64,000 nucleotides of DNA from assembly GCF_034932365.1 (NCBI RefSeq), contig NZ_JAYGHR010000001.1, forward strand, positions 197,009 to 261,008. The letters are read 5' to 3'. A program made the position numbers and the translations under genes. This stretch comes from Capilliphycus robustus. GTDB taxonomy: Bacteria > Cyanobacteriota > Cyanobacteriia > Cyanobacteriales > Microcoleaceae. The notes below the pieces were generated by a model. That model was not told the origin of the DNA. It saw only the letters and a list, made by a program, of their open reading frames with translations, and did no database searches. This document shows, one piece after another, positions 52,732 to 60,444 of this stretch (positions are counted from its first letter, which is position 1; each line of letters starts with the position of its first letter).

Positions 52732-54666
52732 TTAACTCGCAGGTCTGAAGTCCGTTTCCGCCTCAGATCGAGGAAGTTCAGGTTGGGTCTCGAATTTCGG
52801 GACTGAAATCGAATCAGAGGGAATCTCATAGTCGATCGGGGTTTCTGAGTCGGGAGGCGAGTAGGAACTCGCAGGAACAGGTTCACTCTCTTCTGTTTCA
52901 AAGGAGGAAGTCGGTAACTCAGGAGTCAAGTTAGACTCAGCCTCTACTGGAGTATAACCCTCAGACTCACTCGGATAGCTAGGAGAATCATATTCACTCG
53001 ACTCGACCGATGAGGGAGAATAATTTGAGCCAGCTTCATAACTGGGATAATCCGAAGAATAACTTGGCTCCTCCAGCCGAGCCGGAGCCGGGTAATCACT
53101 AGAATTGGTCACGGGAGTCGAATAGGAACTCGCCGGATACTCAGAAGCCGCATAACCCGAAGATGACGGATATTCTGAAGAATAGCGATCGTCAGAATAG
53201 CCCGAGGAGTTCGACGAATAAGAATCATCCGTTGTGATCTCTGACTCGGAATAGTAATCGTCAACGGAGCTAGGCTGAGATTCAACAGTCTGATAATCGC
53301 TTGATTCAGTTTGCCATTCGCTAGCATAGTCTTCTGTCCAAGCTTCTTCTGAAGCCATCCGCAGTTGAGATTCGTTTCCGATTAACTGCTGATTTTCGCG
53401 ATCGCCAAAATCTCGATCACGGTGATCGGAAATCGACTTGATTATCCCTTTACTATTAACTGACGGCTGTTGAAAAATCGGCTTCGAGGGATCATAGTTC
53501 GGAAATTGCTGATCAAAAGATTTTTCGGATTGAAAAACCGTTGTTTGAAAGCTAGCTCCCCCATAAACTCGCGTTATAAAAAATCCTAGACAACCGGACA
53601 AAACTGCCGTCATCAGAAAGACGAGTGAAACAAAGCCGGGAGCAGGTGTTAACCTCAAGCTGTTGGTCAACAGTTCATGATCTTTCTCATCTGAAAAAGA
53701 TAAGTTTGCAGATGGGGTTTCTGAACCATAACCTGCTGAACGATCAGATGATGTCTTCGGCTGATCCGATAGGCTATCATCAATCGTTTCAACCCTAGCA
53801 TAATCCTCTAAATGAGGCAGAAAAGCCAACCATTGATCCAAACAGGAGGGTCGATGCTGCTGTTCTAACTCTAATCCCCACAAAATCACCCGTTCTAAGG
53901 TCGGACTCAGATCAGGTCGAAGTTGTCTTAAGGTCGGTTTAGATTGACTCAGAAGCGTTTCCGTGACTTGAGACAAACACAAGGGTGCTTCTAAAGGTGG
54001 CTGACCCGTTAATAAATAGTATAAAATTGCCGCCAAACTGTAGATGTCGGTGGCTGGGGTTAACGATTCGTGAGGTAAATATTGTTCTAAAGCCGCATAT
54101 CCTCCCGACAGGTTACGACTTCCCAGATACGGTTGAGCGTTCATTGTATCTGTAAATCGAGTCGCGACTCCAAAATCTGTCAAAATCACCTCCGGCCTGT
54201 CTGCCTGTCGCAGGATGACTTCTGGGGTGAGATTACAATGAATCAAACCCTGTTGATGAATTGCTGTCAAAGCCGAAGCAATTTGACGAATCAACTGAAC
54301 TGCTTGAGTCACAGGTAATGGCGAACCTAACTGAAGCGAGTTGATCAAAGGCTGACCGGGAATATAGCTCATTACCATAAAAGGTAAGCCTCGATCTTCA
54401 AACACCTCCAATACCTTAATCAGATTTGGGTGCTGACATTGGCTTAAACGTCGAGCGACAGCCTTGAAATGATGCTGAAACTGAGCAAACTCAGTATGAT
54501 GGCGCAAATTCGGGTTCACCGTTTTGATCGCCACTATTTGCTGACGACGAACATCTATGGCGCTATAGGTGATGCCATACTCTCCTCGACCCAATACACG
54601 CTCTATCTTGTATTGGCCATTATTCAGTATGGTTTCGGCTTTTGAACTCATTTGCTTAAATGCCAA
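52732..54666 (-). CDS. Hanks-type kinase-like membrane protein lacking the catalytic Asp
   Basis: 644-residue protein. The N-terminal kinase-like domain (about 15-285) has the glycine loop LGRGEYGITYSA, K48 in VAIK and DFG at 164-166, but the HRD motif reads HCN (143-145) and the following LKxxN is LTPEV. The catalytic Asp and the Mg-binding Asn are thus missing, so it may be a pseudokinase or scaffold. One membrane helix follows (VFLMTAVLSGCLGFFITRVY, about 345-365), then a low-complexity Ser/Tyr/Pro/Glu tail of about 250 residues with repeated SSDYPS-like units, outside the cell membrane. GGGGG lies just before TTG 54666; ATG 54651 is the other candidate start. Confidence 0.85.
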   Translation of the reverse strand: MAFKQMSSKAETILNNGQYKIERVLGRGEYGITYSAIDVRRQQIVAIKTVNPNLRHHTEFAQFQHHFKAVARRLSQCQHPNLIKVLEVFEDRGLPFMVMSYIPGQPLINSLQLGSPLPVTQAVQLIRQIASALTAIHQQGLIHCNLTPEVILRQADRPEVILTDFGVATRFTDTMNAQPYLGSRNLSGGYAALEQYLPHESLTPATDIYSLAAILYYLLTGQPPLEAPLCLSQVTETLLSQSKPTLRQLRPDLSPTLERVILWGLELEQQHRPSCLDQWLAFLPHLEDYARVETIDDSLSDQPKTSSDRSAGYGSETPSANLSFSDEKDHELLTNSLRLTPAPGFVSLVFLMTAVLSGCLGFFITRVYGGASFQTTVFQSEKSFDQQFPNYDPSKPIFQQPSVNSKGIIKSISDHRDRDFGDRENQQLIGNESQLRMASEEAWTEDYASEWQTESSDYQTVESQPSSVDDYYSESEITTDDSYSSNSSGYSDDRYSSEYPSSSGYAASEYPASSYSTPVTNSSDYPAPARLEEPSYSSDYPSYEAGSNYSPSSVESSEYDSPSYPSESEGYTPVEAESNLTPELPTSSFETEESEPVPASSYSPPDSETPIDYEIPSDSISVPKFETQPELPRSEAETDFRPAS

Positions 54667-54844
54667 TTTTCCCCCTTATCCTACCGTCTAAGACCGTATT
54701 TGAGTGATTTGAGTTGTGAGGTCGCCGTACATAGTCTACATCAGTTGCGAGAATTCTAGCGCAACCCAGAAGCAAATATAAAAGGAGATCGGGTGATGGG
54801 GTGATAGGGGGATGGGGAGACTGGTGACGGGGGAGGTGAAAAAA

Positions 54845-55858
54845 CTATTCCCTGTTCCCTGTATTTCGCACGTTAATTATTTTTTTGAGAAGATCAAACC
54901 AGAAGGAAGCTCCCATTGAAATCGCGATCGCTGTGATCATCCATCCTAATATTGCCTGAGCAATTTCAAAACTCATTAGCCCGGCTTGAATCTCTCCAGA
55001 AATCGAACTGTTCCATCGTTTGAAATCAAATTGTTCGTTTAAATTTTCCCTTGTCCATCCGATGGGCAATGAGGCAAAATCAACGATAAATTGACTGAAA
55101 TCTTGATCGAGTTCAGCCCCATGTTCTTGAGGAGGTTGAGACTGTTGTGAAGCTTCATCAGACACAAAGAACGTCTGATTTTCATAAAAATTCTCAACTT
55201 CTTGAATTAACTGAATTTGTAAAAAGGGTTCCTTGTATAATCGGCTGGCAATATTTAAAGTATCCGCATTTAAAGCAACAGCCAATAAAAACCCCAAAAC
55301 CAAGGTTTTCCATTTAACTTGACGTTTATAAACACCCGAAGTTCTCTCCATTGTCTGAGAAAACCAATTCATTATTTCAGCTTCTAAGGCTTCCAGATAG
55401 GTTTTAAACCCATCTTGCTTGAGATCGGCTCGAACGGCTAACACTTTAAACAGCTTAATTTGATCAGGTGGAAGTAGGGCTTGAATTGGTGATGATTCTA
55501 AGGACTCAACAAACTGTTCTGACTCTAAATCAACCGGATTTAACTCGACTAAAGATTGTTCAAGAATACTATCAATTAAAGCCGTTGAAAAAATAGCATT
55601 AGGAATGTAAGAAGGCCCAACAAAGTTATCGCCCTGTCCGATTTTATAATCTTTCAAAGACTTAATTAAAGGATGATTGTATAAAAATTCAGCCATCTTC
55701 TCTCCTAAAATAGCTCGAATCGAACCATACAAATATTTAGCTCGACTATCCCAAAATAAAGTTGATAAAAGTTCTTGGATATCTGAAACCAATAAACTCA
55801 AAAGCAAATAAACAAAAAACAAACCCAGAGCAATATTCAGAACAGAAGGTAAACTCAT
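54845..55858 (-). CDS. Membrane protein of unknown function
   Basis: 337-residue protein with an N-terminal helix (VLNIALGLFFVYLLLSLLVSD), a central helix (WKTLVLGFLLAVALNADTLN) and a C-terminal helix (ILGWMITAIAISMGASFWF). The segment after the first helix (QELLSTLFWDSRAKYLYGSI) is followed by a soluble stretch with proline-flanked helices. The ALNADTLN motif resembles sequences seen in bacterial membrane proteins of undescribed function that share the opening DIQELLSTLF-like helix. I do not know the role. It is close to pncB but separated by about 110 bases. Confidence 0.7.
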   Translation of the reverse strand: MSLPSVLNIALGLFFVYLLLSLLVSDIQELLSTLFWDSRAKYLYGSIRAILGEKMAEFLYNHPLIKSLKDYKIGQGDNFVGPSYIPNAIFSTALIDSILEQSLVELNPVDLESEQFVESLESSPIQALLPPDQIKLFKVLAVRADLKQDGFKTYLEALEAEIMNWFSQTMERTSGVYKRQVKWKTLVLGFLLAVALNADTLNIASRLYKEPFLQIQLIQEVENFYENQTFFVSDEASQQSQPPQEHGAELDQDFSQFIVDFASLPIGWTRENLNEQFDFKRWNSSISGEIQAGLMSFEIAQAILGWMITAIAISMGASFWFDLLKKIINVRNTGNRE

Positions 55859-55969
55859 ATAGCAATCCCATTTGAGTTATATAGTTAAAAGGGAATAGAA
55901 AATAGTTTTTTACGATTTCCCAATTCCCTTCTTTGTGTCTTCGTGTCTTGGTGGTGAACAAATAAAGAC

Positions 55970-57388
55970 TCAATCTTGGTGACTCAGACATTCCGTCAAT
56001 TCCTGTAACGCTTCTGAAACTTCAACTTCAAACAAAATCGGATCATCCAAACGTCTCACTTCAGAAGAAAGACTCGCCACAGAAGCAGCGGTGCGTTTTG
56101 CAATAACATCCAACGCTTCAGGAGAAAGAATGCGTTCACCCTGTTTCATCACCAACTGCATTAATTCTACTCGATCAATTGACTGACCATTTCCTGAACT
56201 CACTTGTGATCTTTCCTGATCAACTAACACCAAACAGTCGCTTTGAATTTGTCCTTGCTTAAACTTGCGAATAATTTGCTTTCGTCCCGGATAAGTTCCC
56301 TTCCCACTCGATTTTTTCATCACCGGATGACTATCAACTTCCACCAACTTATAAACCCCATTAACCGGAGTTCCCGTTACCAGTTTAGTTCCCAGTCCAT
56401 AGCCATCAATTTCAGCCCCTTCTGCTTTTAGCCTCGCAATTTCCCATTCATCAATATCGCCACTCGCAAAAATAGCAACTCCCGGTAAAAGCGATCGCAC
56501 TTGTTGAGATAACTGTACCAAATCTCCCGAATCTAATCTTACTCCTTTTAACTCCATTTCACCCCGTTTAACTTTCTCTGCTAACCGTTGCGCTGCTTCG
56601 ACAGTATTGTAGGTATCAATTAACAGTGTCGCACCGGGAAAATGGCGATGAAATGCTGCAAAGGCTTCATCTTCTCCCCCTTCCAAAGCACCCACCGCCA
56701 TCACTAACGAATGCGCCATTGTCCCCACAGGTTCACGCCCCAATTTTAACGCCGCCAACACGTTAGAGGTCGCATCCAGTCCCGCCGCTAAAGCCGCTCT
56801 CGCCGCCCATACTGAGGCTTGAGGACTAAAGGCTCGCCGAGTTCCAAATTCTAATAATTTTGCTTTTGAGCCTGCTACATCGCGCAGACGCGCCGCTCGA
56901 GTGGCAATTAGAGTTTGATAGTTGAGGGTATTGAGGAGAAAGGTTTCCACAATTTGAGCTTGCCACAATGGGGCTTCAACCCGCAAGAGGGGTTCATTCG
57001 GGAAAATAGCAGTTCCTTCGGGGACAGCCCAAACGTTTCCTCTAAATTTGGCATTTTCTAATAGTAACCAAAAGTTTTTAGGGGCGTGAGCAAATATTTT
57101 TAGCGATCGCAATGCTTCAATTTGAGCGCGACTAAACTGAAACTTTTCTAAATAGTCTAAGGCTTGGGCGAGTCCCATTGCTATTAAATAGCCGTAGTTT
57201 TCCGGGAGTCTGCGGGTAAACAGTTCAAAACTCGCCCATTGTTGATCAAGTTGTTCCCCTGCATAACAAGCCGCCATTGTCAACTCGTACAGGTCGGTTA
57301 ACAGGTTATTGTCCTCGCAGGTGAGGGTCAGTTGTTGGTCTTCGGCTTCTTGGGGTTTGCAGGACAGATGTTCTGGATGGGTTCTCAT
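55970..57388 (-). CDS. pncB: Nicotinate phosphoribosyltransferase
   Basis: 472-residue enzyme that joins nicotinate to PRPP, the entry step of NAD salvage. Family motifs are LLTDLYELTMAACYAG, FELFTRRLPENYGYLIAMGL, the active-site region LEFGTRRAFSPQASVWAARA, LIDTYNT, GVRLDSGDLVQLS, FASGDIDEWEI and DGYGLGTKLVTG. ATG 57388 is preferred because AGGAG lies seven bases upstream; the in-frame ATG 57469 would add 27 residues without a ribosome site. No operon partner. The upstream gap contains a member of the GGGGCGGGTT hairpin repeats. Confidence 0.95.
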   Translation of the reverse strand: MRTHPEHLSCKPQEAEDQQLTLTCEDNNLLTDLYELTMAACYAGEQLDQQWASFELFTRRLPENYGYLIAMGLAQALDYLEKFQFSRAQIEALRSLKIFAHAPKNFWLLLENAKFRGNVWAVPEGTAIFPNEPLLRVEAPLWQAQIVETFLLNTLNYQTLIATRAARLRDVAGSKAKLLEFGTRRAFSPQASVWAARAALAAGLDATSNVLAALKLGREPVGTMAHSLVMAVGALEGGEDEAFAAFHRHFPGATLLIDTYNTVEAAQRLAEKVKRGEMELKGVRLDSGDLVQLSQQVRSLLPGVAIFASGDIDEWEIARLKAEGAEIDGYGLGTKLVTGTPVNGVYKLVEVDSHPVMKKSSGKGTYPGRKQIIRKFKQGQIQSDCLVLVDQERSQVSSGNGQSIDRVELMQLVMKQGERILSPEALDVIAKRTAASVASLSSEVRRLDDPILFEVEVSEALQELTECLSHQD

Positions 57389-57841
57389 CGGATGACTCCT
57401 TTGCTGATTCTTGATTAGATTATAGTAATACTTACCAAATATGTCTAGTCTCTCTCTAGAATAATTCATATATATTCGGGAATTTTTAGGCTTTTTATAG
57501 AAAAACAGCCTAATGAGATGTTTAAAGTCGCTTTTATTTTTGGTGATTTTAACTTTAAATTGGATGAACTGAGGGACAGACTCAGGATAATTTTTCTGTT
57601 GTTAGATAGATGTCAATTTTAGGGTTTTCTGATTACAGTGTAGGGGCAGGTTCCGCGTTAATCTATTTCTCTCATTAATAACCTACATCAACCCGCCCCG
57701 CAGTCAGGAGTGGCGTGTCGGGTGTCAGGTTTCGGTGTAAAGGTGCTAAACCACAACTAGGAACTTGCGAGGTTAATTTTTGTGTTATATTAAACGTAGT
57801 CGGAATGAGTACGACTTAGCAATCAAGTTTTGGACAATATT
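57389..57841. other. Intergenic region with a hairpin repeat
   Basis: Between divergent pncB and the FMN reductase gene. Apart from the repeat at 57640-57703 there is no ORF or RNA gene that I can support. Both promoters must lie here. Confidence 0.5.
57640..57703. repeat. GGGGCAGGTT hairpin repeat
   Basis: GTAGGGGCAGGTT (57640 onward) and CAACCCGCCCCGC (to about 57703) form the arms; the inner part differs from other members. It belongs to the dispersed GTAGGGGCGGGTT family. Confidence 0.65.
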
Positions 57842-58384
57842 ATGGTAAAAATTGTAGGAATTGGTGGAAGTCTGCGTTCAGAGTCCTATAGTCAACAGGC
57901 GTTAAACGTCGCAGCCCAACGGGTAGAAGCCTTGGGTGCGGAAGTGGAAATATTAGACTTGCGTCAAATGCGTCTTCCGTTTTGTGATGGCGGAAAGGAA
58001 TATCCCGACTATCCCGACGTCGAAAAATTGCGGGAAACAGTTAAACAAGCAGATGGGTTAATATTAGCAACACCAGAATATCACGGGAGTGTTAGTGGTG
58101 TGATTAAAAATGCCTTAGATTTAATGAGTTTTGAACAACTTGATGGTAAAGTTGCGGGTTTAATGAGTGTGTTGGGGGGTCAAGTTAATAGTAATGCTTT
58201 GAATGACCTGAGATTAATTATGCGATGGGTTCATGCTTGGGTAATTCCCGAACAAATTGCCATTGGTCAAGCTTGGAGTGCTTTTAACGAAGAAGGAAAA
58301 TTACTTGATGAAAAGTTATCTGAACGCTTCGATAAATTTGCCCAAAGTTTAGTGGAGAATACCGCAAAATTGCGGGTAAATTAG
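57842..58384 (+). CDS. NADPH-dependent FMN reductase family protein
   Basis: 180-residue flavodoxin-like oxidoreductase. The FMN phosphate loop is GIGGSLRSESYSQQAL at the N-terminus, and the second flavin-contacting motif is ATPEYHGSVSGVIKNALDL (about residues 78-96). Members reduce FMN, quinones or azo compounds with NADPH. The ATG at 57842 gives the expected start directly before the phosphate loop; the TTG at 57830 adds four residues. It is monocistronic, with a hairpin terminator at 58393-58426. Confidence 0.9.
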   Translation: MVKIVGIGGSLRSESYSQQALNVAAQRVEALGAEVEILDLRQMRLPFCDGGKEYPDYPDVEKLRETVKQADGLILATPEYHGSVSGVIKNALDLMSFEQLDGKVAGLMSVLGGQVNSNALNDLRLIMRWVHAWVIPEQIAIGQAWSAFNEEGKLLDEKLSERFDKFAQSLVENTAKLRVN

Positions 58385-58392
58385 TTAAGAAT

Positions 58393-58426
58393 TATAGAGA
58401 CGTTATAATTGGGGAGCGTCTCTATA
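58393..58426. terminator. Bidirectional terminator
   Basis: TATAGAGACG (58393-58402) pairs perfectly with CGTCTCTATA (58417-58426), followed by AATTTATA. It separates the FMN reductase (plus) from the Mrr-like operon (minus). Confidence 0.75.
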
Positions 58427-58459
58427 AATTTATAAAGTTATAGGACATCTAAATTAAGG

Positions 58460-59038
58460 CTAAGAAGTTAAATATTCTCGAAGGCTGACTCGGAGTTGTG
58501 CGCCAAGATCACCAACAATAAAATTGATATTAGGGCAAGATATATCTCCTCCTAACAAATCTTCTAAAGAAAGATGACACAAATCTATATCATTAGCATT
58601 GTGCCGCTCAAACTCACTCTTGGCATCCGGACAAAGCCCGGTGGTTGTTACAATAACACCAGCAAAAATTCTCTCACGTCTTAAATTTTCTACAAAGGCA
58701 TTCAGTGTATCTCGTTTAAAGCAACCTCTCTCAATTTTGATATTAAAACCAGCTTCAGCTTCAACCCACTCAAATTTACTCTCTTCAATTCTTACTGGTA
58801 GTTCCATTCCATCAGACCGCCGTTTTAATTTTTCTCTAATCACACGTTGTTGAATAAGAATTGGAATTCTACCATCTATACCACCATCACCATGCCCACG
58901 CCTTGGGGGTAATCCACTAACTTGAGGAGTGGGGTTACCGCCCAAAGCACTGACAATTCGGTTTCCAATCTCCCACTTCTCATTAGAATTGCGAGAAATC
59001 AAATCCTCAACCAACTTTTTTTGTAGTTTGCCCATCAT
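58460..59038 (-). CDS. Mrr-like restriction endonuclease-fold protein
   Basis: 192-residue protein, last gene of a three-gene operon. After an N-terminal helical segment it has GHGDGGIDGRIPI (48-60), matching the GDGG(I/V)DG catalytic turn of Mrr-type nucleases with D55 as the likely metal ligand, and GVIVTTTGLCPDAKSEFE (127-144), matching the Mrr GVFITTxxF..A region. The expected (E/Q)xK of the PD-(D/E)xK site appears as N99-I-K101, and there is an insert of about 30 residues before it, so activity is uncertain. It may cut foreign or modified DNA. Its ATGATG start lies 32 bases inside the preceding gene, indicating coupling. Confidence 0.7.
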   Translation of the reverse strand: MMGKLQKKLVEDLISRNSNEKWEIGNRIVSALGGNPTPQVSGLPPRRGHGDGGIDGRIPILIQQRVIREKLKRRSDGMELPVRIEESKFEWVEAEAGFNIKIERGCFKRDTLNAFVENLRRERIFAGVIVTTTGLCPDAKSEFERHNANDIDLCHLSLEDLLGGDISCPNINFIVGDLGAQLRVSLREYLTS

Positions 59039-59471
59039 TCCCTAAAGATTTTCCGATTATATCAAGACACAGACGAAATACTATATTAATAGCATCTTCT
59101 ACAGTAACAGGAGTTTTACCGTTAATAGAATCGATGTCTGACCCGATCAATAACACCATCCATCGGGGAACAGAGGCTTGTTGCATTTTTTTTTCCGTAT
59201 TATCTTGAGGTGTCTGAGATACTATATCTATTAATTTTTTAGCAGGTTTTAACTGGATCTGCTCGATAAAACTACGCTGAGGATCTAATTTTTTTGCTGA
59301 AGTAATGGCAAATGACATTTCAACTAACTTTACCGATGATTCCTTAGTAGATAGGTATATCGCCAACTTGTTTCGTAAATCCTCATCTAGCAAGTCTGCA
59401 TCAAACTTGATAGACACATTCTTCAAGTTTTCCGGTAGTTGGCTTTGTAATGTCTCAGTTAGTTTAGACAT
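59007..59471 (-). CDS. Unknown protein, middle gene of the ParA-Mrr operon
   Basis: 154-residue protein with no family I recognise. It is predicted to be mixed alpha/beta, with a first domain (LQSQLPENLKNVSIKFDADL, LVEMSFAITSAKKL) and a second (VPRWMVLLIGSDIDSINGKT, VEDAINIVFRLCLDIIGKSL), linked by a polar segment rich in Q, D and K. There is no membrane segment and no nuclease motif. It lies 5 bases after the ParA-like gene and overlaps the Mrr-like gene by 32 bases, so it is made together with both and probably bridges or regulates them. Confidence 0.7.
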   Translation of the reverse strand: MSKLTETLQSQLPENLKNVSIKFDADLLDEDLRNKLAIYLSTKESSVKLVEMSFAITSAKKLDPQRSFIEQIQLKPAKKLIDIVSQTPQDNTEKKMQQASVPRWMVLLIGSDIDSINGKTPVTVEDAINIVFRLCLDIIGKSLGNDGQTTKKVG

Positions 59472-59476
59472 AATTT

Positions 59477-60100
59477 TTATGGCTTCTTAACTTCATCAAT
59501 AATGGATAATAAACTTTTCGAGAAAACATCATTAGATGTAAAATCAAAGGGGTCAAGATTTACAAAAGGCAACCAATGAGATGACAAAAAATCATCAATG
59601 GAGGCTTCTTGGCATAGGGTATGAACCTTACTGTGAAGTAGTTGATAATCATTATCATTGGAACGATTATTTACCACGATTCTAGCTTTCGGAATAAAGT
59701 CAGTCAGCAGACCATAGTTTAAGAGTGATGCAGTTTCCTGTATTATATCCTTAACTCCGACTTTATCTTTAGGGTCAATAGGAATTATTAATCGCCAGCC
59801 CCGCCTTGTTACTACAGTAGCAGGAATCTGATAGTAATCATCTGTATCAGCAACTAAGAAATCGTAATTATTTGATTCAGGAAAAGAATCTGGTAAAAGC
59901 TCTGTTTCCTTAATATCGATTTTGTTTATACCGTTAGCAAAGCCAGGGGTAGACTGTAAAAACTTAGCCATACGACTTCTACCTGCTAAGTCTAGCGCCC
60001 AAACACGTTGGTCTTGTTGAGCAAGAAGCAGAGCAATATTTGTAGCAACTGTTGTTTTGCCAACTCCACCTTTAGTTGCATTCACTACTATTTTTATCAT
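59477..60100 (-). CDS. ParA/MinD-type deviant Walker ATPase
   Basis: 207-residue P-loop ATPase of the ParA/MinD group. The deviant Walker A KGGVGKTT (10-17) with the signature lysine K10 is intact, followed by VATNIALLLAQQDQRVWALD with the Walker A' Asp; the switch II region reads FLVADTDDYY. It lacks a DNA-binding N-terminal domain and a recognisable membrane-targeting helix, so it resembles small orphan ParA proteins rather than plasmid partition ones. No ParB gene or parS-like repeats are nearby. As the first gene of a three-gene operon ending in an Mrr-like nuclease it may energise or position that complex. Confidence 0.8.
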   Translation of the reverse strand: MIKIVVNATKGGVGKTTVATNIALLLAQQDQRVWALDLAGRSRMAKFLQSTPGFANGINKIDIKETELLPDSFPESNNYDFLVADTDDYYQIPATVVTRRGWRLIIPIDPKDKVGVKDIIQETASLLNYGLLTDFIPKARIVVNNRSNDNDYQLLHSKVHTLCQEASIDDFLSSHWLPFVNLDPFDFTSNDVFSKSLLSIIDEVKKP

Positions 60101-60444
60101 TCTGGTATCTCTATAAAGCTACTTAAGTTGCTTCTGTGATTAGTCCGATCATATTATACCTTAAATAAGTAGGTTTACAGCTATACACGCTCTGATATCT
60201 CGTTCCGTTTGCTCGGCGGCGGGTTAGATGTAATTTTACGCCGGAATTGTTATCGGAAGCTATGGTCAAAGCAGTTTATGGTATTGCTTTTTTACAAACT
60301 TGGGCAAATTTCAGTTTATCCGAATTCGTTTAAATATACTGTCCCTCAAATGAGTGACACACAAAAAAGCGAATTGCTATTTAACGACAATTGCCTAAAA
60401 TGAGACATGATCTTTTTTTATCCTGATTTAAGGAAAGCGAGTCA
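60101..60444. other. Intergenic region between the ParA-type operon and the peroxidase gene
   Basis: It contains the divergent promoters of the ParA-type operon and the haem peroxidase gene. The plus-strand frame at 60209-60403 has no family signature and a poor start. A segment near 60190-60225 on the minus strand (ERDIRACI) weakly resembles the end of DUF433 proteins. AAGGAAAG precedes the peroxidase ATG. Confidence 0.45.
60153..60158 (-). promoter_or_regulatory. Candidate -10 of the ParA-Mrr operon
   Basis: On the minus strand TATAAT (60158-60153) lies about 53 bases before the ParA-type ATG. A CTTATTTAAG near-palindrome directly upstream and an ACTTAAGT palindrome (60121-60128) downstream could be operator sites. 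No good -35 is seen. Confidence 0.4.

Noticed and set aside
60190..60225. Minus-strand segment coding ERDIRACI, like the end of DUF433 proteins
   Set aside because: Fewer than a dozen residues match and neither flank continues the similarity.
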